A stretch of 63,597 nucleotides of DNA. Origin: Collybiopsis luxurians FD-317 M1 (taxonomy: Eukaryota > Basidiomycota > Agaricomycetes > Agaricales > Omphalotaceae). The translations under genes were made by a program, and so were the position numbers. The stretch covers positions 1 through 63,597 of the forward strand of contig KN834794.1 of the NCBI GenBank assembly GCA_000827265.1, read 5' to 3'. The notes under the pieces were generated by a model that was given only the letters and a program-made list of their open reading frames with translations, ran no database searches and was not told where the DNA came from. Shown here piece by piece: positions 1-11,738 of this stretch; position 1 is the first letter of the stretch; each line of letters begins with the position of its first letter.

Positions 1-676
1 AAAATCGTGTCAAAACTTGACACCTTGACAAAGTTTTGTGTGCACGATGAATCTCAGCGACTTACATGGGCCTATGGTCCATCAGTATTATTCCGACCTG
101 CTTACATTGAACTGCGGGTATGATACATTAATATGATAAAGTTATATTCGGGCGTGATTAGGATGTAATAACATGATGTAGTTACATGGCCGTATAATAT
201 TTGGTGTGTGTTGGGCGAGAATTACAATTACTTGTAAGGGAACGAGGGTATTGGGATTAAATCAAAAGGCATTGCATGGCAGTACATCCATCAATATTGT
301 TACACAGCCGTCATAATTGATCTAACGGTATACAATAATTCCGCCAGTTTAGCGATGGAGAGGCTAGAGGACGGTAAAGCGTTATTATCCGTTAAACATA
401 GATTCATTATGACTGGGAGGACTGAAAAGTAACATATGTAGGCGGACGCTGGGATCTTATCTCAACGTCGGTGTTATGCATTATTTCTAAGGGATTCAAC
501 TGGTTAGCTGTCTGAAAATTGACACAGTCACAATCGAGGCACAATCTACCTTGGATATGAGGTACGGTCAAGTGTGCAGCTGAATTTCGGGTTGCTGAGG
601 AGGTCGGGCTTGCGGAAACAGGAGTGTTAACTAATATGTAAGATAAGTATGAGACTTCTAAGGAGAATGCAGTTAA
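1..676. other. no gene seen
   Basis: I see no coding exon, RNA gene or repeat in this stretch. It lies downstream of the minus-strand gene that ends at 677 and would contain its 3' untranslated region. Confidence 0.4.
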
Positions 677-1460
677 TCAAGAACTTATACCTGCTGAATT
701 TGAAGTAGTTGTGTAGTGGGAGTCACTTTTTTTACGCCTCTGAAAGAATAATAGAATAATTCCGAGAATTAATCCAAGAGCAGTGCTTCCAGCGATACTC
801 CCCGCCAACGCTCGGGCAGAGATGATGGATGTGCACTGAGGAGTTACAGTGGGAGAAGTCTCCGAGAAAGTGGAAGATGGTAAATTGATTGACCTGGTTT
901 GAGCACTTGTTATTGGATTATAAAGAATATAATCTAAAAACATCTGCTGGGCACCTTCCCCTAGTGAAGAGATGACTAAGGTGTGGTTTCCAGGTTCAAG
1001 CTGAGGAGATGCATAAAATTGAACTCTGTAGTTAATACTTTCTCTTGTCGCTAGTGTGCTGGCATTGAAATTGAACAAGAAAGGAGGCAGATCATCAAGC
1101 TGGTAGCTGGATGTTGGGTCACCATTAATCCCTACGGTTCCGAATACTTGAACGCTGGGGCCTGAGAGTATAGTACGTCCATGGCATTATGGAACCACCA
1201 CAGAGTCCAGACGCACCTTCAAAGCTAAATGTAGCTGTAGTCAAGGTGCCCGCTTGGTGGGTAGACTTGTGCGTCGTTCCATTGCATTCAAAATTTGGGT
1301 TTCCTGATATTTCCCACCCGTTTGAATAGTCGATGCGCGCAACATCTGAATCATCCACTAGGATCTGTGAGGACGAGGTTGTTGGGCAAGGAAAACCCAA
1401 AGCCGATGTGGTAGCCGTCATGAGACAGAGGTTGAAAGGGTAAAAACTTCGTGAACCCAA
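677..1460 (-). CDS. VDDSD-type single-pass membrane protein, copy 1
   Basis: Two exons (1460-1217 and 1161-677) join across a 55-base GT-AG intron to give 242 residues in frame. The exon-1 product holds the VDDSD motif followed by a glycine- and asparagine-rich segment. Exon 2 holds the run SSYQLDDL, a strand ending LEPGNHTL and the motif FLDYILYNP, then a Ser/Thr-rich stalk, one hydrophobic helix rich in Gly/Ala/Leu/Ile, and a basic RRKK stop-transfer sequence. This order (two jelly-roll-like halves, stalk, one membrane helix, short tail) is that of a family very common in Agaricomycete genomes; its function is unknown to me. The start chosen is the first ATG; an internal ATG at residue 14 matches the start of the second copy at 3251, so the true start may be there. 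No clear signal peptide is seen, and an upstream exon could be missing. The copy at 2282-3251 is the same family and strand. Confidence 0.75.
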
Positions 1461-2281
1461 GTCTATGTATTAATTGTGAAATCGTATCGATACAGTCTTG
1501 ATGATAACCTCGTGGTACTAGTGTAACAGATATCCTGTGCTGTGGAACAGCATCTATACCTTTCTCAGTCCACGGAAACGAGAAAACCTACTCTATCTGA
1601 TTCTCGTATTTCTTATCGTGATCTTTGATCCTAGGTTAGACAAAATATAAGGAGAAGTAGGCTTTTACAGGTAAGAAGCGACAGGGGCCTCCAGCTCGAG
1701 CACGAAATATGGACTAACAAAAGCCCGCGAGCGGCATGAGTAGATACAATTAATAATAGATGGAGGCGGGACTGAGACGGGCAGATGTAGAGATGATGCT
1801 TCACCTCGTCTAGTCAGTTCCACTTCCTGTACACTTGAATTGATATGAGATAGTTCTGCTTCTAAGATCTATCCCCATAAAGCCATTGTATCTGAGATTT
1901 GAGGAAAAGATATCAGGTGCATCATAGTCCTCCGAGTTGGGTGGTTACTCAATACTAGTAAACTGAGGAGAAAGCTTGGGGTCAATAATGTAACCTGGAG
2001 CTCTCTGGAAACCCTAAAGCTGCTCCTTGAGTAAGTACTTATAGTGAAGCGCCAGGTACAAATCTAGCCCGTGGCTCTCCTAGGAATATTAGGCTTGGCG
2101 TCAGTTGCTGTGCTGCGTTTAAATGCAAGATAATAGCAGCGAGGATTTACTAATGGGCTGGAGTTGTCAATAAAATAAAATAAAAAATTAGGCCTCGCTA
2201 CTTAGACACAGATGCTGGTGTTCCATCACATAAAGGTTATCTATTAAACTCATATTATGACACCAGCCTCGAGACACTGTT
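1461..2281. other. intergenic, no gene seen
   Basis: This is the upstream side of the minus-strand gene ending at 677 and the downstream side of the one ending at 2282. I see no exon or RNA gene. A short AT-rich run near 2168-2190 is the only compositional feature. Confidence 0.4.
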
Positions 2282-3251
2282 TTAGGATGATAGCCTGTCA
2301 GGACCAGTACTGGATGTAATCACAGTCGAGGGTACAGACTGATGTTTCCTAGCGGCCTGGAAATTATAATCGGTTGTCCGACTTGATAAGGTGGACTCTG
2401 TAGCTGAATCACTATTGCTGAAAACTGAAGTGCAGGTGGCTCTCTTCGGAGTGGGAGAGGAAGACGAACCAGAGTATGTAGGGGAATGGGTGGTTTCTCT
2501 GGCGGCTGGTAGAGTGTTTCTTTTCATGCGCTTCCGGAAGAACATGAATGTTATTACAATTCCGAGTACTAGCCCAATGATACTGCCTCCAACAACACCG
2601 CCTGCAAAAGCGCCGGCAGAGACCGGAATATTCCGACTCGGAGAATGGATCTGTGGACTCGACAAGGGTCTGGCAGTGGGGGCAGAAGCCGGCCTTGTTG
2701 AAGATGTAGAAGATGGCAAAGTGCGTGAAGTTGTGGCTTTTTGCATTGGATTATAAAGAATATAATCCAAATACATTGGTCCAGAGCCTACTGCCAATGA
2801 GGAGATAGTCAGGGTATGGTTTCCAGGCTCAAGTTGAGGGGATGTGTAAAATTGAACTCGGTAAATAGTACTCTCCCATGTGGAGGCATTGAAAGTGAAA
2901 TTGAAAACATCCAGATCATCGAGTTGATAGGAGGACGCTTGGATAGTCTTGGGCGCAATTGTCCCAAATACTTGAACACCTACACCTTGAGATATCAAAC
3001 ATCAATGTTGAGGAGTTCCAGGATGCTTGAAACAATGTAGTCTCACCTTCAAAACTAAATTGAGCTGTGGTGTGGGTGCCCATTTTGGGTTCAGATCCAT
3101 GCACTGTTCCATTACACTCAAAATATTTGTTTCCTGCTAGGACCCACCCATCCGAATAGTGAATATGTTCCACGTCTGAATCGTCCACAAGGACTTGCAG
3201 CGAAGAAGTGGATGGGCAAGGAATTCCTGGCGAAGAGATGGTAGTTGTCAT
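2282..3251 (-). CDS. VDDSD-type single-pass membrane protein, copy 2
   Basis: Two exons (3251-3047 and 2985-2282) with a 61-base GT-AG intron give 302 residues. The layout matches copy 1: VDDSD near the N-terminus, SSYQLDDL at the start of exon 2, LEPGNHTL, YLDYILYNP, then a Ser/Thr/Pro-rich stalk, a glycine-rich membrane helix at about residues 190-218 followed by RKRMKR, and a long Ser/Thr-rich tail that copy 1 lacks. The intron lies at the same codon (a Gly after FSFEG) in both copies, so they are paralogues from a tandem duplication. The topology suggests an outward-facing glycan- or wall-interacting domain with a cytoplasmic tail, which is an inference from layout only. A stop lies just upstream in frame, so the ATG at 3251 is the first possible start unless there is another 5' exon. 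Confidence 0.78.
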
Positions 3252-4003
3252 GAGAAACAGCGAGAAGGCTCAGAATCGAGTAAATACACAGGTATTTGAG
3301 TTGCCCTAGTCCCCAAACCATCTCCTGATTGAGACGGGGAGCAGTTGAGGTCGAAGTACTGCTACATCCTTCCGGATCTGTACAGGACAGGTGTTGTTGA
3401 TGATAGAAGTTCTGCGGCCCAAACAGCGAGGGGTCCACTAGATTGTCTGTTTAAGAAGAACTTTATCAAGAGCCCAGCTTTAATGTGAAGTTTGCTGAAA
3501 GCAAGGAAAGTACAAGAAGTGTTAGCATCACCAAATCATTTCCAACTGTTCAAAATGGAGGTACAGGATATGGCATTGCTTTTACACGAGGTGGCAAGTG
3601 TGTTCAAGGCAGTATCCCAGCCCATTAAGATTCGTCCAGTATAACTAATTATGTACCTGTTTGGTGATGCTGAAGGACCTGAAATGCTCAATTTGCGTCC
3701 AACCTCACTTCAAAGCGTGTATAAATATATCGGATGGCATTGGCGCACATCTACGCAGGGTTATTTGCGACGATATTGAGGGTGAGCACGAAGAGGGAGA
3801 CGTGTCAATGAGCAAGGGTGATGACGAAGTCATGTCGGCGGAGAGAGAGTGATAGGCACTTACAGAGAAAAACTGGGCGCCTATCCAAACGCTTGCGCGT
3901 CACGGCATCCGGATTCCGGGCGAATTCGCAAAAAAAAAGTTTTGTCAGCGCTCGGACCAAGTACAACTTCCTCCGTAACCACCACCTGCTATAACTTCAA
4001 AGC
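3252..4003. other. intergenic between divergent genes
   Basis: This stretch separates the minus-strand VDDSD gene from the plus-strand MIX17 gene, so both promoters should lie here. Short open frames (for example 3661-3852) show no recognisable protein. Confidence 0.4.
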
Positions 4004-4654
4004 ATGCCAGTACGTCCTATTCTGTCCCTCTTTGCTCATGATCCTTTTCCTGAACTTCGAAACAGCGTCAATCTCGCGGTCGTTCTTCAGCACCCGCTGC
4101 TCGTCCAGCACCCGCACCAGTCCCAGCTCAATCCCGAGGCGCCCATACCGCCGCTATGCCTGCCAGTGCTGCATCCAGCCGCAGTTCTCCTGCGCATGCA
4201 CCATCACCTGTAGCTCCCCCGGCCGCAGCTGCTTCCTCAGGTCAACCCGGTATGCTAGCTCAAATGGCCGCAACCGCAGGTTCCGTCGCTGTAGGCTCGA
4301 CCATCGGACATGGAATTTCTAGTATGCTTTTCAGTGGGTCGAGCCATGCGCCTGCTCCTGCTGCTGCGGAGACGACTTCCACTCCTCCGGCTCGAAGCAG
4401 TGGGTTAAATTGTGAGGTTCAGGCTAAAGGTGCGTTTCTTTTTCGTTGGGGATATCTGAACTATACGCTGACCCGGACTTCTATCCCTGTGCTTAGAGTT
4501 CACAACGTGCCTCGAAAAAGCCGACCTCCCTTCGTGCACTTGGTATCTCGAGCAGTTAAAGGCCGTGCGTTGCTCGTTCTTGTCGCGTATGCTTGTTTAA
4601 CTGACCACTACCCTTGTTAAATTACAGTGCCAAGCTGCTGCTGCTCCTTATTAG
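4004..4654 (+). CDS. MIX17: MIX17/CHCHD2-type twin CX9C mitochondrial protein
   Basis: Four exons (4004-4009, 4066-4429, 4497-4564, 4628-4654) join in frame to 154 residues, with introns of 56, 67 and 63 bases. The first exon holds only two codons. The N-terminus is basic and Ser/Ala/Pro-rich (MPRQSRGRSS), as in the family's mitochondrial targeting region. A central hydrophobic segment, MLAQMAATAGSVAVGSTIGH, is the family hallmark. The C-terminus is a CHCH domain with Cys118-x9-Cys128 and Cys137-x9-Cys147, followed by QAAAAPY. Known relatives are soluble proteins of the mitochondrial intermembrane space, oxidised by the Mia40 relay and linked to respiratory-chain function (yeast Mix17/Mic17, human CHCHD2/10). 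All cysteines and the usual length are present, so this looks functional. It is the clearest housekeeping gene in the window. Confidence 0.93.
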
Positions 4655-5152
4655 ACGTACACGAAGAAGTTGTTGCATTTGCTTTGGCAGTAGGCTTTGG
4701 AGCACAGATTAGCGCTACTACTCACATCACGTATATATCAAACCCCTCGATACAATAAACTCATAAAGTGCGTTAAGAGCAGGTTGTTTGTGCGTGTGAA
4801 TAGAATATTCTCGAAAGGCGTACCCGCACGTTCACGCAAGTCACTCTACTGCTGTCAAGTATCATTACTAACTGAATACCTTGACGAGGGCAAGGGATCT
4901 CATTCCCGACGTATCCTACTGCCCGTACATCCCCGAACTCGACGTCGATGCTGTTTTCCTCTTCCTTGTACATAATTACAGGATATCTACTCTGCCCTTG
5001 AGTCTGCTCATAGTTGTATGAATCGGCATAATGGTTGCATTCATGACACTAAATACACAGTTTGTGTGAATCCGGAGTATCGGGAATAATGTACATGTAG
5101 AACACTGCAATAACAAAGCAATAAGTGTATATAGAAGGAGGCAAACACTATC
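4655..5152. other. intergenic, no gene seen
   Basis: This lies between MIX17 and the tRNA gene. No exon of a recognisable protein was found; the open frames here do not resemble any family I know. Confidence 0.4.
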
Positions 5153-5252
5153 TCCGATATGGTGTAGTGGCTAACATTATCGCCTCTCATTATTGCAGAA
5201 GGAAGCGAATGTGAAAGCGCGATAGCCCGGGGTTCGATTCCCCGTGTCGGAA
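5153..5252 (+). tRNA. tRNA-Glu (anticodon CTC) with intron
   Basis: The 7-bp acceptor stem pairs TCCGATA (5153-5159) with TGTCGGA (5245-5251), with A at 5252 as discriminator. A D-arm follows with GTGTAGTGGCTAACAT. The anticodon stem pairs ATCGC with GCGAT, and the loop begins CTCTCA, placing anticodon CTC. About 28 bases after the anticodon-loop A fit an intron just 3' of position 37. The T-arm CGGGG-TTCGATT-CCCCG is perfect. Box A-like and box B-like (GGTTCGATTCC) sequences are intact. A run of five T downstream at about 5279 could end Pol III transcription. The gene reads GAG codons. Confidence 0.9.
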
Positions 5253-5944
5253 TGTCTGGCAGAAAACTCGTTATAATTGTTTTTGTCTAACAGCTGTAAC
5301 GTGTTATTATATATTTGTGTTAATCATAGACTGTACTTCCTTTCCTACGAATGGCTTTGTCAAGGATAAGCCGAGTCCGGGTTGTTTCGATCTCGACGTG
5401 TCCACTACGCCGCAGTGTGCCTCATCAACAATCCCCATATTATAGTTGTACCTTTGGATATTTGTGATTACTTTACTTAAATAGTTGGATGGAACAAACA
5501 ATGTGGACCCTCCATTCTGGCGCCGTCGTTTATTCACAACATGCTTGACCAGTTCTCTGCAGTTCAGTGTACCTAACCAAAATTCACAAATATTCAACAG
5601 CCAGGGTCCAACTGCATTGGAGTCGGCAGTCGGAAGCCGTAGTGGATTTCGCCGCAAGCTGGTATTTGTAAAGAGTTGAAAACAGTTGAATTACACGAGT
5701 AGTGACAAGTCTAAGCTGCCCAGCAAGCAAATTATCATGCACAATTGACATATTTAAAAAATTGCAAAGAAGGAGCTCCCGGGTGCCACGAGGCTGACAG
5801 AGATAGTTATGAGAGAGGCCCCTGCGACGATCTGGCAACTACGAAACACTCATGTGATACATACAGTACAACGGGGACCCGACTAAGCTACCGATAGAAA
5901 CAGAAATCCATAATCAGTTCCTATTTTGACTAAGCAGATGCATG
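5253..5944. other. intergenic, no gene seen
   Basis: Between the tRNA gene and the target duplication of the transposon at 5955 I see only short, unrecognised open frames on both strands. Confidence 0.4.
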
Positions 5945-5962
5945 CAACTGGATGGGTGACTG

Positions 5963-6073
5963 ACAAAGTTACTTGTCAATTTCAAAGTCCACTAACTTGG
6001 CCTTACAAAAGTAACTTAAGTTACTTAAGTTACTTTGTCGAGACAAAGTTACTTTCCGCGGACAAAGTAACTT
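5963..6073. repeat. left subterminal AAGTTACTT palindromic repeats
   Basis: At least six copies of AAGTTACTT or its complement AAGTAACTT are packed in this stretch, including a run of three overlapping palindromes (AAGTAACTTAAGTTACTT). The same motif fills the right sub-end at 8334-8399. Such arrays are commonly transposase binding sites. Confidence 0.75.
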
Positions 6074-8333
6074 GTTTAACTTGCCGAAATATATTCCGCT
6101 GGATGTCAATGTTGCTACTTTTTACACACTAGCTGCACTCTAAAATGAACACCTCGCAATAGTTAAAGTAACGGTTCGCTCCATTAGTACCATAATTGTA
6201 ATAATTCATTGTGGGTGCTACTGTACATGGTCTAATAATTTATCTTTCAGACCAATTATCCTTTGATCACTAGGAATGGCTTAAACTGGTACGAAATATT
6301 ATGGCACTTGCTGCTCAGCACTTGCAGGGACTGCTATATCATTTTGATTGGAAAGTATGATAGCATCAAATTTTGAATGTAATCAAGTGCTCCGAAAGTG
6401 TTTTCAATAGGTTGGGATAGTTGTGGTCATGTATCATGCTATTATTGCTGAAATTGTTGATCTAAAATATTCATATTCAAACTCCGCTAACTTGTTAACT
6501 TGTCGACAACTAAACAGCGAGCGCTGGCTATCCAATCATGGCGCAGGTGCCAAAACTCGAAGCACATATGATGCTCAGTCCACATGGACCTTACTCCAGG
6601 CTGGATGAGATCATCACTGTCAACACAGGCTTCAAATTTCTATCAAATTGTGACTGAAGAGCTAAGTAGACAAGAGAACATTCCACTTCTCAGTATATCA
6701 CTCACCTGGAATGTGTACAAGCCCAACATTGCTTTCTTGTACCAGACATACTATATACAACTGTATATTTTATAATGTGCACTCATGCAGCTTATCTTAT
6801 ACCAGATATTTATAATGGTATAATCTCCTCCACTCATTTTGATAACTTCTTTTGAAAGTGATAAATAATGTATCAAGCTCACAAGTGTCATAGTTCTGGG
6901 TCAAGAAGTTTGTCCAAAGCCGCAGAGTGTGAGGGGAGCTTTTTTCAGGCAGTTCTCATTCTCAATGAGCAGATGGATCGCTAATTGGTAGTAAAGTTGA
7001 AGCTTTGTGAAAGTCAATTAACAACAAGACATCCAAACATTCAAGAAACATTGACACAGGGAATATAATCAAATCTTTGACCAGGATGATTTGGATATAT
7101 ATTTAAATAATAAGGATCAAAGGGTGACTTTTCCAAGTTAAAGTCCTCAGTGCTGGTTGGCCATGGCCCACAACTACTCCAAAATAGTATCATTTGTTTC
7201 CTTGGCCTTTTCCTGATCTTTACACTTCTTCCCATATAACCCAAATTTTTCATTTTCTGGTTTTGGCAGACCATACTTTGTCAGTAATACTTAAATCAAT
7301 TGGATTTCAGCATCATCCACAACCTTGACAATGCTATCTTGCATGCTGAGTGCAGTCTCTCTTTCCTCAGCTCCAGATTCATTGGAGACAGTAACTGTTC
7401 AGCAGTCCATATTGAGGACACCAGTTGTTGCCAGTGCAAGGATACCTTGGTGAATAATAGTTAGAAAATACATGACTACGCTGGTACTGGTTCAGTGCTA
7501 AGCATCAATTGCATCTCAGACTGAAACTGATTTGCTAGTGTCTTGAAATCTGAGTGGACAGGATCATCCACATACATTTTGCATTCAATCAATCTGTAGA
7601 ATGTTAATTGCACCTTCAGTGCTTCAGCTTTGAGTTAAAAGTCCGAGATTTTCTTTGTTTTTTCAGGTCTGGCTTTCAAAAGAAGAAATGTTCACACAAG
7701 AGAGTGCACCTTGCTTAGCTGACACTTATGCAGCTTGAATAGCCTGCATGTCTTCACACAACAGCCTGTGAGCTTTTCAATTTTGTATCTTCTCTTATGG
7801 CAAGATGACCAGACTTAACAATGGTATGTACCTATCTCCTTCATCTGATGGGGTATTCACTGCTGGAACAGACATTTCCAGTCACCCATTGGAGGTTGAC
7901 ACAGGTCATGGTAACTTGAACATTGTCTTCTGCATCAACAATGTTGAGCTGCATGCCTTGGCAGATTGAGCAGTTTGCTCTGATTCACATTACATGGAAT
8001 TTAATTTCTTTCCTTAAGGTCCTTCCAATAATGTAGGGTATATGTAGTGGAAGGAAGTAGCAGGATTTGCCACCTGGGGCATTAAAGAAGCTTAAGATCT
8101 TAACATTTTACTGAGTCTCACCAGGTCAAATGCTGGAGGATAACTCAGACTCTGACAGCCTGCCCTTGCTTATAGTAACTAATGGCAATGTAAAAACAGT
8201 GATATGTAGCTTTAAGCTTACATTGAACCTTTTACTTATCACTAAGAAGCAAATAACAAGTTCTTAGTGAAGCTCAAGTTAGCAACATTTTGCCGAGCCT
8301 TGGCAAGTTACCGCTGTCAAGCATGGGAAAAAC

Positions 8334-8399
8334 AAGTTACTTGCATGTAACTTGCAAGTAACTTGAATGAATTGAAAAAGTAACTTGAAAAATTACTTT
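8334..8399. repeat. right subterminal AAGTTACTT palindromic repeats
   Basis: Several copies of AAGTTACTTG, CAAGTAACTTG and diverged relatives lie just inside the right target duplication, mirroring the array at 5963-6073. An open minus-strand frame over 8337-8753 overlaps this array and is not a gene. Confidence 0.72.
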
Positions 8400-8419
8400 G
8401 CTCACAGTCCAACTGGATG

Positions 8420-9110
8420 TAACCCTAACCGGAAAGGTCAAGTTCGGAAGCAAAGCCCTTCCGAAAGCCATGGTCTTAGAAATGTGGCAAGAGACCATTG
8501 AGGTAGATGAATCTCCAGATGACTGGACTAGATTACTCGGGGATTTAGTGGGTATGGGTAAATGAACTAAGTCAAGCACTGTACAGGAGATAGTAACCAC
8601 AACTTGATAATAGGAGACACACACATATGCAGAAAGCTGCCTTATAACTAGGAATAGTATCACCCAAGCCCCACATAACCTGCCATTCCCGGGTATGTGA
8701 TAAGCACATTTCCCTGGGAGGAAGACATTCTGCGGATTGTACTTCCACAACATTAAGCTATTAAGGGCTCGCCTACGGCTGACAAAGCCAGTGACCTACA
8801 GCCCAAATGCTTCCAGAAATAAAAATAAAACAAAAAAAATGAAAATTTTGCAAACAGAGGATCTATTACTGCTCAGATTCGAAAATCTTTGAAAAATGAA
8901 GCTGTAGTTCCAAATGTCAGATGATGAGCCTGTGTCTACTGCTTTGACTTGTAGCTAAGGCTATTGTAGAAATCTGCAGTGCAGTGGCTTGATCAGAGTG
9001 GTGAAACTCGAATATTGAATATAACTAATTGCTCTGTTCTACAGCGCTGGCCTTGAAGTATGCCTTATATACTACACAACATAGAGCATGTTCTACATAA
9101 TTCTACTACC
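8420..9110. other. intergenic, no gene seen
   Basis: I see no supported exon. This is the spacer between two transposon remnants. Confidence 0.4.
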
Positions 9111-9111
9111 A

Positions 9112-9986
9112 CATCAGGAAAATAACCTAAAGCCCAGGCAAATATTGGAAGCCTGAGGGAGCCTGAGGACTCTCAGGAAATAGGCCAAATCCTAGGCACC
9201 TTCAGGTACTTTAGGTAGCTTGGGCTACCTAGGCTTCCTAGGCTCTCTGAGAGATATCTGAGATATCCCTAGGAGTCCCTGAGGGCTTCCTGGGGGCACC
9301 CTGGGGATCCCTGGGGATCTCTAGGACACAGGTATTTTAAATAATACATATAACACAAAATTATATTTCAAATATATAGCTATGTAATAGTATTGTATAA
9401 ATCCACAATAAAAACATTTATTTGGCTGCAGATTCATACAGGATTGAGCTTTTAAAATAAATCACATGATGTGCTCACCGTGAGCTGTCTACAATCAAAA
9501 TATGCTCACCCTTATTATAACTAATAGTATCCACACTATATATGTATTTACAGGTTCTGTACTATACTGATATACTGTACTTGAGTATGTTAGGTTATTA
9601 CAAAGCTTAAACTACTATATAATAGTATACAATTATGTATAATAACTGATAATAATCTGTAGATATAGTAGTTGAATACAAAAAGTTGAGTTAAATACAA
9701 TATGAGATAGAGTAGAATAATATATAGAATGAGGTATAGTAGAGTAAGAATAGAAAGAGATGAGAATATACAATATTATTTTGCATTCACATTCTAGAGC
9801 CCTCAGGATGCCCCAGGGATCTCCAGGGAAGCCTCAGGCAACCTGAGAGTGCTCAGGAATTGGGGGGTGTCCCTTGGCATCCTGGGTAGCCTAGCCAGCC
9901 TAGGACCCCTGAGAAGCCTTGAGAAGCCTTAGGCCATCAGATAACAACCCATATGAGCCTGGGCTATAGGACCTTTTTCCTGATGC
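9112..9986. mobile_element. non-autonomous terminal-inverted-repeat element
   Basis: The left end (9112-9139, beginning CATCAGGAAAA and ending CCTAAAGCCCAGGC) matches the reverse complement of the right end (9957-9986) with few mismatches: CATCAGGAAAA...CCTATAGCCCAGGC. Inside each end lies about 200 bases of GC-rich CCTGAGG/CCTAGG-type repeats, and the core (9330-9790) is very AT-rich. There is no coding sequence, so this is a MITE-like element about 875 bases long. No clear target duplication is visible, so the superfamily is not assigned. Confidence 0.65.
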
Positions 9987-10502
9987 ACTATCTGAGTCAT
10001 ACTGTCCGCAGTCTATGAGTAATGCTACTCGGAACTACATATGCCATATTGCATTACTAATATCAAACCGAGAAATACAACAAAGGAATGGTAAGAAATT
10101 ATATATCAATACTAAATGGTATAGTGATGCCAATGCATCATCTAATAACAATATCATACAGATTATCTTATCAGTTATTTACAGTTTCAACAATAATTTT
10201 TTTCAAATTCAAGATTACAAGAGGAAATATTAATGACTGCTTTACTTTTTCAACTGTAACAATGGTATCCAAAAAGCTGAACCATGTTCATAATAATTCT
10301 CGAGCTCCGTACCACTTACAGACATTTTTTTGGATGCGTTAAACTCATTCGATATGTTCAGCAGGAAACTGGACAATGAAGGTCAAACGTCAACTGAGCT
10401 TTCTTCTCCCTTGACTGATTGAAGGTCAACATGAGTGCGAGTGGCCACGGACTGCTTATCCACGCTGGCAACAGTTTGACACATCCCTGAGGAAAAGAAG
10501 TC
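9987..10502. other. intergenic with diverged 3' flank of DUF6534 copy A
   Basis: Minus-strand sequence at about 10345-10502 is similar to plus-strand 18800-18920 beyond the stop of the other DUF6534 copy, in a frame ending with a conserved KGEE motif. It may be an alternative C-terminal exon or 3' flank carried along in the duplication. The remaining bases are AT-rich without a gene. Confidence 0.45.
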
Positions 10503-11738
10503 TCAGTGGAGACAAAGCCTCGGTGTGAAAAGATTAAACTGACGAATCGCATCCATAACAAAACCAGAATTAACTCGGGGAGGCTCCTTAAACTTCTCAT
10601 GGCTGAGCTTGAAGCCGTTGTCTTGATGCTTTTCCCTCATATTGACATTGGCAAACAAGGTGATGACGTATACTTGTGGGAGGATGGAGCCCAGCATAGT
10701 CTCTGCTACAAGAACAGAAAGCAAGACACTCATTTTCGGTTATTCGCGGAAGAGAAACTTGCCGAGACTTACCATTACTTGAGTTATTTCTTAAGAAAAA
10801 AATGAGGGTGAAAACTGCAACAATCGAGGAAGCAGATCCAGTTTGAATAGTTCGAGTAATTAATCGTTTGATTTTACTATTGCAAGCTGAAATGTGAACT
10901 TCGAAGGAGACTTGAAGAGAGATTTCAGCATACCTTTCGGTTCCTGAAAATGAAGTCTTCATTTGATAGAACTGCCAGATGAGTGCAAGTGAAATAATAA
11001 CATCTACGCCGGCTTTAAGTCTCCTCTATATCTTATAATATGAGAAAGGCAACAATACCTGTAACGGCAGATGATGAAAACCACGCAGTCGTAGCTACTC
11101 TTGCCTTGTATCGCTCGGTATAGTCAGGCGACGTGGCAATGATAGATGTACATGCTATGCATGTAGTAACCTGTAGCAAGAGAAATTAATGGCAAGGGCC
11201 CAGGAAATTTTACCCCTGACCTACCGTAAGGCTGATAAGTACGAAACCAACAAGAGTGCAGAGCCAGTTACGAGTTAAAAGATAGTATCTGGCCATCAGG
11301 AAGCTTTGGACCAAGGCCGCAGAGATACCACTAGATATGGCAAGCATGTATAGCGGCCAATACTGTCTTGTAATGTAGTTCAATTCGCCCCAGTGAGTTA
11401 CTGCATACTAGAAGGATTCAATACCCACAGAAGCGCGAAAGGGGAGTTTGGGGAGGTCATACCAAGTACACAGTAGTATAAGTTGCGGCAAGGGCAACAG
11501 TATCACACAATACAATTACCGCAATGAGAAGCTTCAGACACAAGCTGTCTCGAGAATAGTTTTTGAAATAGTACCAGGTCTCCCTCAGGATTACCGAGTA
11601 CAATGCGGAGCACACCCAGGTCCCAATGAGTAGGGTACTAAAAGAGATGATTTATGGGTTAGCTTCGACAATGTCACCTCCAACTGCAATGACCTACCCA
11701 AGAATATCATTAAGATTGAGCGCAACCTTGGATTCCAT
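10503..11738 (-). CDS. DUF6534-type seven-helix membrane protein, copy A
   Basis: The first exon starts at 11738 (MESKVALNLNDILG) and splices across a GT-AG intron to TLLIGTWVCSALYSVILRET, then FKNYSRDSLCLKLLIAV. Further exons encode YAVTHWGELNYITRQYWPLY, the helix ALVQSFLMARYYLLTRN, a segment with SPDYTERY-like spacing, IKRLITRTIQTGSASSIVAV, and a last exon with SILPQVYVITLFANVNMREK ending at 10503. This is the order of the DUF6534 family: an LLxGTW-type first helix, a YFKNYP-like loop, an RRLI-TIQTG segment, then an LYxxxLLATLNAR-like end. The family consists of Agaricomycete integral membrane proteins of unknown role. Every exon found is open, so it is probably functional. It is an inverted paralogue of the gene at 17553-18778, with upstream DNA also conserved. 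Confidence 0.78.

Larger units (their letters stand above)
5955..8409. mobile_element. decayed DNA transposon with 10-bp target duplication
   Basis: The 10-mer CAACTGGATG occurs at 5945-5954 and again at 8410-8419, directly flanking this 2,455-base block. The two ends carry imperfect inverted sequence (GACTG-A-CAAAGTTACTT at the left; GACTGTGAGCAAAGTAATTT read inward from the right). Both sub-ends are packed with AAGTTACTTG/CAAGTAACTT. The interior is AT-rich with many stops. Fragments on the minus strand (about 7041-7700 and 7900-8100) look like remnants of a protein, but I could not assign a family. A 9-11-base duplication is usual for Mutator-like elements, while hAT makes 8, so the superfamily stays open. 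It appears inactive. Confidence 0.65.

Noticed and set aside
8337..8753. 138-codon open frame on the minus strand
   Set aside because: It overlaps a transposon's end array and its target duplication and has no protein-like pattern.
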